Source: Nocardioides sp. (GTDB taxonomy: Bacteria > Actinomycetota > Actinomycetes > Propionibacteriales > Nocardioidaceae). Taken from it: a stretch of DNA of 51,991 nt. Location: positions 1-51,991 of the forward strand of contig NZ_JASBRN010000064.1 of assembly GCF_030149505.1 (NCBI RefSeq), read 5' to 3'. Of the stretch, positions 40,253-48,190 are shown piece after piece. A model generated the notes under the pieces. It was not told the DNA's origin. It did not search any database and saw only the letters and a program-made list of their open reading frames with translations. The translations under genes were made by a program, and so were the position numbers. The first letter of the stretch is position 1, and the number at the start of each line of letters is the position of its first letter.

Positions 40253-42928
40253 GTGAAGAAGGGCATCCTGCTCGGCCTGCCGCTGGTGATGATCGCTCCC
40301 CTGATGCTGCTGGTGCTGGGCATGGGGAGCGCGAACATCGAGGCGGTCCGCGCGGCGTGCGCCACCACAGCCAACGCGGGTGCGGGCGGGTCCTTCGGGA
40401 TCGGCACCCTCAACTGGCGCGGCGCCTCGCACTACACGAGGAACCCCCACCCCGGCGAGCGCCCCTATCGCGAACGGGTGCCGAACATGGTCACCAAAAT
40501 CGGCGCCTCCGCGACCTCGATCATCGGGTTTCAGGAGTTCGAGCCGCCGCAGGCACAGGCCTTCCTCAACGCCACCAACGGCGCCTGGGCGATCGTGAAG
40601 GGCAAGAACGGCGGCGGCCAGCCGTCGACCGCGAACGCGATCGCGTACCAGCCGTCCGTGTGGAAGCTCGATGAGGTCCGCTACGTCTCGATCCGGTACG
40701 GCGGCCCGGTGATCCAGATCCCGCTGGCCCGGTTCACCTCGAGCGGGGGCCTCGGTTCGGTCTGGGTGCTCAACACCCACAACCCCGCCGGCGCCGTCGG
40801 TGGCACCAACGCGATGCGCGATGCCGCGGTCCGTGCCGAGGCCCAGGCCCTCCAGCGGTTGCAGGCCGACGAGCCGAGCACGCCCCTCTTCCTGACCGGC
40901 GACATGAACGACAAGACCCGGTTCAAGCGCTTGTTCTTGTCGCTGGCATCGGGCTGGTCGGCCGCCAACCAGAACGACAACCAGATCGACTGGATCATGG
41001 GCAGCCCCGGCGTCACGTTCTCCGGGACTGTCGTCGACCGGAGCACCAACGACGGGGCGCACGAGTACACCGACCACCCGTTCGTGCACACCACCGTGCA
41101 GCTGGCCGGGCCGACCCCCGGCGCGCCCGGTGGCAGCGCCCCCGGGCTGGGCGTGATGCCCACGGGCATCACCGCGACCCCGGGTGGCCCGGTGAACGGG
41201 CAGGTGCTGGTCGCGAACGCGAACATCAAGCTGCGCTCGGGGGCGACCCCGGGCATCCGTGCCCTCGCCGCGCCGTCGCCCGACTTCATCACCCTCAACG
41301 AGGTCGAGGACGTGCCGCTGTCGCAGATGAGGGCAGCTGCGCCCGGCTACGACGCCTACCGCGAGAAGCAGCCGGCGGACAGCGACGACGCAGGCCAAGC
41401 CATGGGGAGCGCGATCATGTGGCGATCCGACACCTGGAGCCTGCTCGACGGCGGTCGCGTCAAGATCGTCGACGACGACCACACCGTCTTCAAGGGTCAG
41501 AACAAGCTCTGGGACCGGTTCGCCACCTGGGGCATCTTCCGGCGATCCGACGGCGCGGTCGTGTCGGTCATCGCGACGCACCACATGACCAACGCCTACC
41601 GGTTCCCCCGCCAGTGGGGAAACCCGCCGATGAGCCGCGTCGAGCAGTACGGACTCGGCATGGACTACCTGATCGACCTGGTCGGCGTCCTCGCCCCGTA
41701 CGGTCCGGTGCTTCTGGGTGGCGACATGAACTCCCACCCCAGCGACGGCCCCAACGCGGCCGCGCCCCGGATGGCAGCGGCCGGCTACCGCTACACCAAG
41801 GACTCCGGCGTCATCTACAACTTCTACGCCGCCCCCGTGAAGGTCGCCAGGACCTGGGAGATCAGCAAGGCCGCCGTGCACTCCGACCACCCTGCGCTGT
41901 TCACCCGCATGGACATGAACGGCGCCGGCCCGGGCGGGAACGGACCCGCGGGCACAGTGCCCGGTGGCAGCAGCCCGGCAGGCTGCCCGCCATGCCCGAC
42001 CTTCGGGAACCTCGGCACGGTGCTGCTGCAGAACGTCTCCGCTCCCGGGAACATCGATGCCGCCAAGGTCGCAGCCGCGGCCGCCTACCAGGCAGGGTTC
42101 CGCGGCGAGGACCTCGTCACCGCGGTGGCCATCGCCCGCGTCGAGTCGACGTGGGACCCGAGGGCGACCAACGGGAGCCACTTCGGGCTGTGGCAGATCT
42201 CCGCGCAGCACAAGGGCAAGGTGCCCGGCTGGAACACCCAGGCCGACATCTTCGACCCCCTCCTCAACGCCAAGTACGCCTTCGCGCTGTACTACGCGCG
42301 CCCCGGGTCCGGTGAGGCCAAGTTCGCCGACTGGATCCCCTTCGAGAAGACCGACTACCGCCAGTTCCTCGACGTCGCCCGACAAGCCGTCGCCGCCACC
42401 GCCGGCGGCGCCACGAACGTCGCCGACACCGGCTGCACCGCCTCACCGATCCAGGTCGCCGGAGAGCTATCGGCCGCACTCTCGGCCCGCGTCGACGCCA
42501 TGATGAAGACCTCCACCGGTCTGTGCAGCTTGTCGTGGACCCGCGGCGCACCGTGCACCTACAAGAACCAGTGCCCCAAGGTCGTCGACGCGGTCTACGG
42601 CGGTCCCGGCGTCGGACGGGGCTACGGCAACGGCGAGGACGTCGCCCAAGGGATCATCAACGCCGGACTGGCCCAGGCCCACGGAACCGGGCTCGACCCA
42701 CTCCCGCCCGTAGGCGCCGTGGTCTCCTACAACCGCGGCGACGGCGTCGGCCACGTGGCGATCTACGTCGGCGGCGGCAAGATCTTCGGCAACGACTACG
42801 GCTGCGCCGCGAACGGGGTCTACGGCTGCGTGGGGTTCGCCGACGTCCACACCCCGAGCGGCTCGGTCACCTGGGCCCTGCCCAAGCATGCGTTCGACCT
42901 CGGCGGCATGCCGGCTGCGGCCGCGTAA
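40253..42928 (+). CDS. Secreted four-domain protein: two EEP nuclease-like domains, lytic transglycosylase, CHAP-like domain (891 residues)
   Basis: GTG 40253 has GAGGAGG 8 bases upstream. An N-terminal signal/anchor (KKGILLGLPLVMIAPLMLL) is followed by an endonuclease/exonuclease/phosphatase domain (residues 45-280) with TLNWRG, FQEFE, LNTHN, TGDMND and YTDHPF. A second complete one (about 315-550) has NANIK, LNEVED, ATHHMTN, GGDMNSHP and HSDHPA. A lytic transglycosylase domain (about 605-715) has IARVESTWD and SHFGLWQIS. A CHAP/NlpC-like C-terminus (about 755-885) has CTYKNQCPKVVDAVYG and GAVVSYN..GVGHVAIY. The last two domains fit peptidoglycan opening for conjugation (VirB1 role). Two catalytically intact EEP domains in such a protein are unusual; DNA or phosphodiester substrates outside the membrane are a guess. 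Confidence 0.85.
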   Translation: MKKGILLGLPLVMIAPLMLLVLGMGSANIEAVRAACATTANAGAGGSFGIGTLNWRGASHYTRNPHPGERPYRERVPNMVTKIGASATSIIGFQEFEPPQAQAFLNATNGAWAIVKGKNGGGQPSTANAIAYQPSVWKLDEVRYVSIRYGGPVIQIPLARFTSSGGLGSVWVLNTHNPAGAVGGTNAMRDAAVRAEAQALQRLQADEPSTPLFLTGDMNDKTRFKRLFLSLASGWSAANQNDNQIDWIMGSPGVTFSGTVVDRSTNDGAHEYTDHPFVHTTVQLAGPTPGAPGGSAPGLGVMPTGITATPGGPVNGQVLVANANIKLRSGATPGIRALAAPSPDFITLNEVEDVPLSQMRAAAPGYDAYREKQPADSDDAGQAMGSAIMWRSDTWSLLDGGRVKIVDDDHTVFKGQNKLWDRFATWGIFRRSDGAVVSVIATHHMTNAYRFPRQWGNPPMSRVEQYGLGMDYLIDLVGVLAPYGPVLLGGDMNSHPSDGPNAAAPRMAAAGYRYTKDSGVIYNFYAAPVKVARTWEISKAAVHSDHPALFTRMDMNGAGPGGNGPAGTVPGGSSPAGCPPCPTFGNLGTVLLQNVSAPGNIDAAKVAAAAAYQAGFRGEDLVTAVAIARVESTWDPRATNGSHFGLWQISAQHKGKVPGWNTQADIFDPLLNAKYAFALYYARPGSGEAKFADWIPFEKTDYRQFLDVARQAVAATAGGATNVADTGCTASPIQVAGELSAALSARVDAMMKTSTGLCSLSWTRGAPCTYKNQCPKVVDAVYGGPGVGRGYGNGEDVAQGIINAGLAQAHGTGLDPLPPVGAVVSYNRGDGVGHVAIYVGGGKIFGNDYGCAANGVYGCVGFADVHTPSGSVTWALPKHAFDLGGMPAAAA

Positions 42929-42973
42929 GCGGGACGAATCAGAGGCAGCCCTGCAGGATTCCGCAAATCGGAT

Positions 42974-43020
42974 GCGCGCGTGGTGTCCGATCCACGCCGC
43001 GCGGAGTTGCCTTTCCAAAC
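42974..43020 (+). promoter_or_regulatory. Leader element copy F
   Basis: GCGCGCGTGG (42974-42983) pairs with CCACGC plus GCGC (42992-42997 and 42999-43002), with one bulged C, around TGTCCGAT. AGTTGCCTTTCCAAAC then leads straight into ATG 43021. The tail differs from the consensus by a few bases but keeps its length. It lies 46 bases after the four-domain hydrolase gene. Confidence 0.7.
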
Positions 43021-43608
43021 ATGGACGTACGCATCGGCACCACAGTGGACGGCCGGGCCGCCGGGTTCGACACCACCAACGCCCGGCCCCTGCTGCTGGT
43101 CGGCGACAGCGGCCGCGGCAAGACCACCATCGCGCGCTACCTCACCCGGTGGTGGTTGGCGAACACCTCGCGCCACGTGCACGTGTACGCCCAGGCACCC
43201 AGCGAGTGGGCCGACTTGCGCTGCGACCCCGCGCGCCCCGACCAGCTGGAGCAGCCAGTCGCTGTCGACTGCCGACCCCGAGCCTGTCTGGTCGTAGTCG
43301 ACGACATCGACCTGGTCGACGACGATCGACTCGCCCTGCTTCCGCTCGGCGCGGCTCGCACGATCTTGACCTCGCATGGCGGCAACGGGCTCACCGGCCG
43401 GCCGCTGCTCAACGACGACACGACCTGTCTGGGCTTGATCCGCCCCGACCACGCAGACCCCGCCGAAGCCGCGGTCCTCGACGGGCAGGGCCGCCTGGAC
43501 TGGCCGAACGGGACCGTCGCGGTGATCCCCGATCAGCGGGGACCGATGGACTTCCCGTGCCACCGGTGGCAGGCGCCCGCAGGGACGTGGACGGCGGCGG
43601 CACGATGA
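43021..43608 (+). CDS. Small P-loop ATPase of the transfer operon, 195 residues
   Basis: ATG 43021 directly follows leader element F. Walker A GDSGRGKTTIARYL (about residues 28-41) and Walker B ACLVVVDDIDLVDDD (about 88-102) are clear, followed by a sensor-like AARTILTSHGG. The short core resembles the minimal RecA-like domain of FtsK/TraG proteins without membrane or oligomerisation parts. It could assist the coupling protein encoded downstream, with which it forms a tight series (ATGA overlap to the next gene). The exact role is unknown. Confidence 0.65.
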   Translation: MDVRIGTTVDGRAAGFDTTNARPLLLVGDSGRGKTTIARYLTRWWLANTSRHVHVYAQAPSEWADLRCDPARPDQLEQPVAVDCRPRACLVVVDDIDLVDDDRLALLPLGAARTILTSHGGNGLTGRPLLNDDTTCLGLIRPDHADPAEAAVLDGQGRLDWPNGTVAVIPDQRGPMDFPCHRWQAPAGTWTAAAR

Positions 43609-44093
43609 GCATGGAGCGTTCCCGCCAGGCCCGATTCACCAACACTGCCCCCACCCAGGGGGAGTTCACGGTGGCCTTCCTCCTTGCCGGGATCTTCTTC
43701 CTCCTGCTCACCCCGCTGGTCGTGCAGGCCCTCGTCGCCTGGATGACAGCGGGCGTCTTCGCCCTGCCGAACGGGCACCTCCTGCAGGCATACGGAGGCC
43801 TGCTGCGCGGCCACTACGGCGTGGGTCTGACCGGCCAGGTCGCCGGCGCCCTACCCCCGGACCCGGCGATGTGGACGCTCACCGTCTTTGGCGAGGTCCT
43901 CGTGATCGGTTCCGCTGTCGTGGTCGGCATGTGGATGAAGGACCTGACCGGCGCCGGACCCCGGCACGGCCTGGCAACTCCGACCCAGGCCGCGGAGGCG
44001 CTCGGGATTCCGCGGCTGCGCAAGAGCGCCGCGGTGATCCGCCCCGACCTCTACGCGCGCTCCGGGCGCCGGACGCGTGCCGACAGCAAGTAG
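43605..44093 (+). CDS. Membrane half of a split type IV coupling protein, 162 residues
   Basis: ATG 43605 overlaps the ATPase stop. There are two membrane helices (FLLAGIFFLLLTPLVVQALV and TLTVFGEVLVIGSAVVVGMW) separated by about 60 extracytoplasmic residues. The cytoplasmic end reads GLATPTQAAEALGIPRLRKSAAVIRPDL. In full-length actinobacterial TraG/VirD4 proteins this is the N-terminal region leading into the nucleotide-binding domain. The next gene begins where that domain should follow and lacks membrane segments. The two genes therefore appear to encode one coupling protein in two chains. Confidence 0.7.
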   Translation: MSMERSRQARFTNTAPTQGEFTVAFLLAGIFFLLLTPLVVQALVAWMTAGVFALPNGHLLQAYGGLLRGHYGVGLTGQVAGALPPDPAMWTLTVFGEVLVIGSAVVVGMWMKDLTGAGPRHGLATPTQAAEALGIPRLRKSAAVIRPDLYARSGRRTRADSK

Positions 44094-44139
44094 CCGCCAC
44101 CCAGCCATTAGCCCAACACCGGCAGCGGAAGGAAGCACC

Positions 44140-45603
44140 ATGACAGCCCTCAAGCACGTGAACCCGCACGAGGTGGGCTGGCGCCTCGGCCAGGCAGGCC
44201 GCAGCGGACCCGAACTGTGGGTGCCCTTCGACCGCACGACCTGCGTGATCGGCCCCCAAGGCTCCGGCAAGACCCTCGATCTGCTGGTGCCGGCACTGCT
44301 GGACGCGCCTGGTGGCGCGCTGGTGACGTTGACCAAGCCCGAAGACCTGTTCCTCACCCTGGAGGCCCGCCAGCGCGATGGACGACCGGTCGCGGTCCTG
44401 GACCCGTTCAACCTCGCCCCCGGTGCCCCGGAGCTGGTGTGGGACCCGATCGCGGGGTGCGAGGAGTCGATGCTCGCCGAGCGGAGAGCTAAGGCGTTCG
44501 CCGCCGGAACGATCAAGGGCGCCACCGCGCAGTCGTCCGATCAGGCAGCTCGGTTCTACGCCGGGGAGTGCGCGAAGGTGCTGCAGGCCTACTTCCACGC
44601 CGCAGCGATCGCCGGCATCGGCCTGGAGGAGGTGCTGATGTGGGTCTCCAGCCCCCGCGAGTACCCCCAGGCAGAGGAGATCCTGCGCACCCATCCCGCC
44701 GCAGAACCCCTGTGGGACGGCCTGCTGCGCGGCGCCCTGTACGGCGACGAGCGGACCGCCGGCAACACAATCACCACCGTCCAGCAGGCGATGGCGCTGT
44801 TCTTCCAGCGCTCGATCCGCGAACGCTGCGTCCCCTCCACGGCCCGGCCCGCCACTGACCTCGAGGCACTGATCAAGGCAGGCGGCACCATCTATCTGCT
44901 GGGCCGCGACGACCCCTACGCCAGTGCCTCACCGCTGATGACCGCAGTCACCGAGCAGATCCTGGACACGGCCAAGCGGCTGGGGGAGACCTCCCCACAC
45001 GGCCGGCTATGCCCGCCGTTCCTCGCTTGCCTCGACGAGCTGCCCTCGACCGCCCCGATCCCCACCCTGTCGACCCGGATGGCCAACGAGCGGGCCCTCG
45101 GGCTCTCCTTCATCCTCGCCGCCCAGACCTGGCGGCAGTTCGTGGTCTGCTACGGCGAGGACGAGGCGCGCACCATCTACGGGCTCTCCAACAACCTGGT
45201 GGTCTTCGGTGGCGGCAAGGACATCCGCTTCTATCAGGAGCTCTCTGACCTGATCGGATCGACCAGCCACACCGAGACCCGGTACTCCGCCCGTGGCCAC
45301 GAGCTGTTCGGCGTCATGGACCGCTCCTACGACCAGCGCCGCGTGCCGATCCTCGAACCCGCCGAGCTGCGCCGCATCGAGCAGCGCAAGGCCCTGGTGC
45401 TGGCTGAGATGTACGACCCGATCATCGCGAACCTTCACCGCTGCATCGACGGCAAGCGCGGCAAGCAGTTGCTGGCCGCACAGAAGCGAGTCCGGCGAGT
45501 AGCCCGCGGCGACGACGAGGCCGAACCCACGTCCCCTGTCGCGCCTACGGCAGCGACCGAGCCTGTGTCCCGGACCCGGCAGCGCCTCGGGATGCCGAAG
45601 TAG
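44140..45603 (+). CDS. TraG/VirD4-like type IV coupling protein, ATPase half, 487 residues
   Basis: ATG 44140 follows GGAAGGAAG. The frame begins VNPHEVGWRLGQAG then Walker A IGPQGSGKTLDLL (about residues 37-49). Walker B PFLACLDELPS lies near 295, with the typical ALGLSFILAAQTWRQ and SNNLVVFGGGKD later. These are the RecA-like motor motifs of TraG/VirD4 coupling proteins, which deliver relaxase-DNA complexes to the channel. The protein has no membrane segment; the preceding gene supplies it. The C-terminal 40 residues are disordered. Confidence 0.88.
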   Translation: MTALKHVNPHEVGWRLGQAGRSGPELWVPFDRTTCVIGPQGSGKTLDLLVPALLDAPGGALVTLTKPEDLFLTLEARQRDGRPVAVLDPFNLAPGAPELVWDPIAGCEESMLAERRAKAFAAGTIKGATAQSSDQAARFYAGECAKVLQAYFHAAAIAGIGLEEVLMWVSSPREYPQAEEILRTHPAAEPLWDGLLRGALYGDERTAGNTITTVQQAMALFFQRSIRERCVPSTARPATDLEALIKAGGTIYLLGRDDPYASASPLMTAVTEQILDTAKRLGETSPHGRLCPPFLACLDELPSTAPIPTLSTRMANERALGLSFILAAQTWRQFVVCYGEDEARTIYGLSNNLVVFGGGKDIRFYQELSDLIGSTSHTETRYSARGHELFGVMDRSYDQRRVPILEPAELRRIEQRKALVLAEMYDPIIANLHRCIDGKRGKQLLAAQKRVRRVARGDDEAEPTSPVAPTAATEPVSRTRQRLGMPK

Positions 45604-45616
45604 GGGAGAGCAGCCG

Positions 45617-46306
45617 ATGACAACGATGCACCCCTCAGAGGTCGCCTCCCGCGCCGCGGCGAGCGGTGCCGCAGCCCCGAACGGAAACGGAATGATGCCG
45701 TTGGTCGGGCTGATGGTGCGCCCGTTCCCCGAGCCGGGTCCCACGATCCGCACGGCGATGGAACAACTGCAGCAGGCCACGGTAGAGCCTCCGGCAGACG
45801 AGGAGGAGTTGCGCGAGCTCGCGCAGATGCCGCGGCCGTGGGACCCGGCCACGTGCACAGGGCTGATGCGCTCCGAACTGTGGGCGTGGCTGGACCTAGT
45901 CGCGATGTGGGTCAACGAGCAACACCTGTGGAACGTGACCCGGCCCGGCATCCCCGAGTGCTGGCCCGCGCACCCCCACCTGGTGCACGACCTCGCGGTC
46001 CTCGCCTGCAGCCGCTACTACACCAGCTTCGCCGTCACCCCGGCTGCGTTGGAGGACTGGCATCGCTACGCGCTTCCGGGATTCCTCGAGCGGCTCCGCG
46101 ACCGGCTCGGCGACGGCTGCCAGCCCGGTAAGCACCAGCCCCGGCCCCGACGCGAGCGCGACGAGAGCCACGCCTCGACACGGGTCCGCCGCGGCCGCAG
46201 ACAGCGCTACCGCGACGACGTCGAGCGGGCCGGGGAGCTGGCAGCCGCCGCCAGCGAACCCGACGACCCGAAGCCCGAACACGACGACCTTCACGAAAGG
46301 TGGTAA
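45617..46306 (+). CDS. DUF4913-like protein, 229 residues
   Basis: ATG 45617 follows GGGAGAG. Residues 70-160 contain W.DPATCTGLMRSELWAWLDLVAMWVNE in pieces, then IPECWPAHPHLVHDLAVLACSRY and LEDWHRYALPGFLERL. This matches the pattern of DUF4913 (W...L..WV.., CW..HP.....L..L, DWH.). Such proteins accompany coupling-protein genes on actinobacterial conjugative elements; the function is unknown. The C-terminal 60 residues are Arg-rich and disordered. Its TAA overlaps the next ATG (TAATG). Confidence 0.7.
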   Translation: MTTMHPSEVASRAAASGAAAPNGNGMMPLVGLMVRPFPEPGPTIRTAMEQLQQATVEPPADEEELRELAQMPRPWDPATCTGLMRSELWAWLDLVAMWVNEQHLWNVTRPGIPECWPAHPHLVHDLAVLACSRYYTSFAVTPAALEDWHRYALPGFLERLRDRLGDGCQPGKHQPRPRRERDESHASTRVRRGRRQRYRDDVERAGELAAAASEPDDPKPEHDDLHERW

Positions 46307-47010
46307 TGACCATGGCTAAGCCCGACACCAGCCGTCGGCTTCGGCTCGTCGACGAGCAAGACCAGCCCGACGATCTCGTCGAGACACCCGGCGGGGAGCT
46401 CACCGCCAAGCAGGCAGCGGCGTTCGCCGCGCTCGTCGCGAACGCGAACCAGGCCGCCGTCGAGCGCACCCTCGATCAGATGAACGCAGAGCAACTGCGG
46501 TCGCTTGCGATCGCGCTGGCCACCCAGGTCAACGCCGCCGAAACCGCAACCGGCGAGGTCGCCGACGTCGGCCCCGACGGCATCTGTGCGATCGCGATCG
46601 CCACCGCTGCCCAGTCCTTCGGCACCACCCGCGACGCCGTGCTCAGCGCCGACCGCCATCGGGCTGTGACCGACGCCCGCGCCGTCGCGATGACGGCGGC
46701 ACGCCGCGGCGGACTGACCCTCCCGGCGATCGCCGCCTACTTCGGCAAGGACCACACCAGCGTCATGTACGCCCAGAACAAGGTGGCGAACAACCCGCGT
46801 CTCAACGCGGTCTGCGCCCGCATCGTCGACCAGCTCGACGAGCACTACACGGAGCCGACCAGCGTCCCCGCCGAGGTCCCCGACGACGCGCACGGCCGCA
46901 GCACCACCTTGCAGCTGGCCGCCCTCGACCAGGCCCGCAGCGACGCGGCCCGTCGCCACCGCGACGAAGACGGCCAGCGGCACACGGTCTCGACTGCACC
47001 TGCCCGGTGA
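46306..47010 (+). CDS. Orphan DnaA domain-IV-like DNA-binding protein, 234 residues
   Basis: ATG 46306 overlaps the DUF4913 stop and has AAAGG 5 bases upstream; ATG 46312 is an alternative. Residues 120-170 read RHRAVTDARAVAMTAARRGG, then IAAYFGKDHTSVMYAQNKV. The D-H-(T/S)-(S/T)-V-x-x-A signature is the DnaA-box recognition helix of DnaA domain IV. No AAA+ domain is present. It may bind DnaA boxes on the element or host, acting as a replication or copy-number modulator; this is inferred. The gene is coupled to the following one (GTGA). Confidence 0.75.
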   Translation: MTMAKPDTSRRLRLVDEQDQPDDLVETPGGELTAKQAAAFAALVANANQAAVERTLDQMNAEQLRSLAIALATQVNAAETATGEVADVGPDGICAIAIATAAQSFGTTRDAVLSADRHRAVTDARAVAMTAARRGGLTLPAIAAYFGKDHTSVMYAQNKVANNPRLNAVCARIVDQLDEHYTEPTSVPAEVPDDAHGRSTTLQLAALDQARSDAARRHRDEDGQRHTVSTAPAR

Positions 47011-47771
47011 AGGGTGGGGTCAGGATGTTGAACCGGGACCAGCAGAACCTGCTCGGCACCCTGGGTGCCGCCATGGCCGCCGATGCTCTGCTGGATCGTC
47101 TCCGCGAGCACGGCACGCTGGAGGGTGGCCGGTCGGCGCCGCAGGACGGCTGCTGGATCAGCTACAACCGCAAAGCGGTCTGGCTCGAAGACCACTCCCA
47201 GTTCTCCGAGGCCTTACGCGGGGCCGGTGACGCCGGCGCTGCCGACACCGCACAGGCGTGGCGACGTATCAGGCCGAAGGTCGTGCTGAAGGTGACCTGG
47301 GCCGAGGCCGCAGCGTACGGCGCGGCCCTGCCGCAGGCGTTGCGCGAGGAGTTAGACACGCTACGGCGCACCGAACGCGACGAGAACCGCAGCTGGAGCG
47401 AATTCAGTGACGCTCGCGGGGGCTGGCCATGGCGCCGGCGTTTCGAGTCCGACGAGGAACACCAGGTGGCCCAAGCCGAGTGGGATGAGGCGTACGGAAA
47501 CCATCTCGTCGCGCTGCGGGAGGTGTGGGACCGCCAGAAGGCCGCGATCGCGCGTGCGCTCCCGCTCACAGTCGACGACGAGCCCACCGACCTGCTCGAG
47601 CTTCTCGACCAACAGGCACCGGCGCCGCCCCCCTCGGCTCCGGCCGCACCGTCGACTACGGCCGCCGCGTTGCAGGAGGCGGCGTTGCGCCCTGCCGCCA
47701 GCGGGCCGGTTGCGGCTGCCGATCACGGCCTCTTCACGCTGCCAGCCAGCAACCATGGGTTCGCCCGCTGA
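47007..47771 (+). CDS. Hypothetical protein, 254 residues
   Basis: GTG 47007 overlaps the previous stop; ATG 47025 after GGGTGGGGTCAGG is also possible. The product is helical and charged (LRRTERDENRSWSEFSD, DEEHQVAQAEWDEAY) with a Pro/Ala-rich tail from about residue 200. No membrane segment or known motif is visible. It is the last gene of the transfer series and is followed by a 74-base gap without a clear terminator. Confidence 0.5.
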   Translation: MKGGVRMLNRDQQNLLGTLGAAMAADALLDRLREHGTLEGGRSAPQDGCWISYNRKAVWLEDHSQFSEALRGAGDAGAADTAQAWRRIRPKVVLKVTWAEAAAYGAALPQALREELDTLRRTERDENRSWSEFSDARGGWPWRRRFESDEEHQVAQAEWDEAYGNHLVALREVWDRQKAAIARALPLTVDDEPTDLLELLDQQAPAPPPSAPAAPSTTAAALQEAALRPAASGPVAAADHGLFTLPASNHGFAR

Positions 47772-47845
47772 GCCGCGGACAGCCGCGACGTCGGGCGGCT
47801 CTACTACGGTGACGTGCAGGCTGGCCGGAGCCAGCGGGAGTGACG

Positions 47846-48139
47846 ATGCGAGGCCAGGCTGTGCAGCTCGCGGGCGACGAGGTGCTGGATGCAGTCGGGT
47901 TCACGCTCTCGCTGATTGTCGCGGTCGGGTTCGTCGCCTTGGTGTGGTGGCTCGGCAAGATCACGAGGCTGTGGTGGCTGCTCGGCGTTCTTCGGGAGCG
48001 GTGGCAATCAGGGCTCCCCGGTGCCGGGCCCTGTGAGTGGCCAGGCTGTCCGGCCGACGCGCTGAGGTACGGACGCTACTGCGCCGAGCACGAGTACCAA
48101 GAGCGCGTCCGGTACGAGGAGTCTCGACGCTGGTCCTGA
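47846..48139 (+). CDS. Small membrane protein with C-terminal Cys/His cluster, 97 residues
   Basis: ATG 47846 follows GGGAG at about 5 bases; GTG 47840 is the alternative. One or two membrane segments (FTLSLIVAVGFVALVWWLG, and a shorter one after it) are followed by a cytoplasmic tail CEWPGCPADALRYGRYCAEHE. There the Cys, Cys, Cys and His spacing suggests a small zinc-binding knuckle. No family is recognised. Confidence 0.5.
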   Translation: MRGQAVQLAGDEVLDAVGFTLSLIVAVGFVALVWWLGKITRLWWLLGVLRERWQSGLPGAGPCEWPGCPADALRYGRYCAEHEYQERVRYEESRRWS

Positions 48140-48190
48140 CCCCAATACACAGGCCTCAGAAGTGTCGGTGCCGGCGGTTAGGTTGCGCTC

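Noticed and set aside
40043..42385. 780-codon minus-strand open frame opposite VirB4 and the four-domain hydrolase
   Set aside because: Both plus-strand genes have intact catalytic motifs; the antisense frame is His/Arg/Gly-rich and motif-free.
44532..44545. GTCCGATCAGG inside the coupling-protein gene
   Set aside because: Coding sequence with neither stem nor tail of the leader family.
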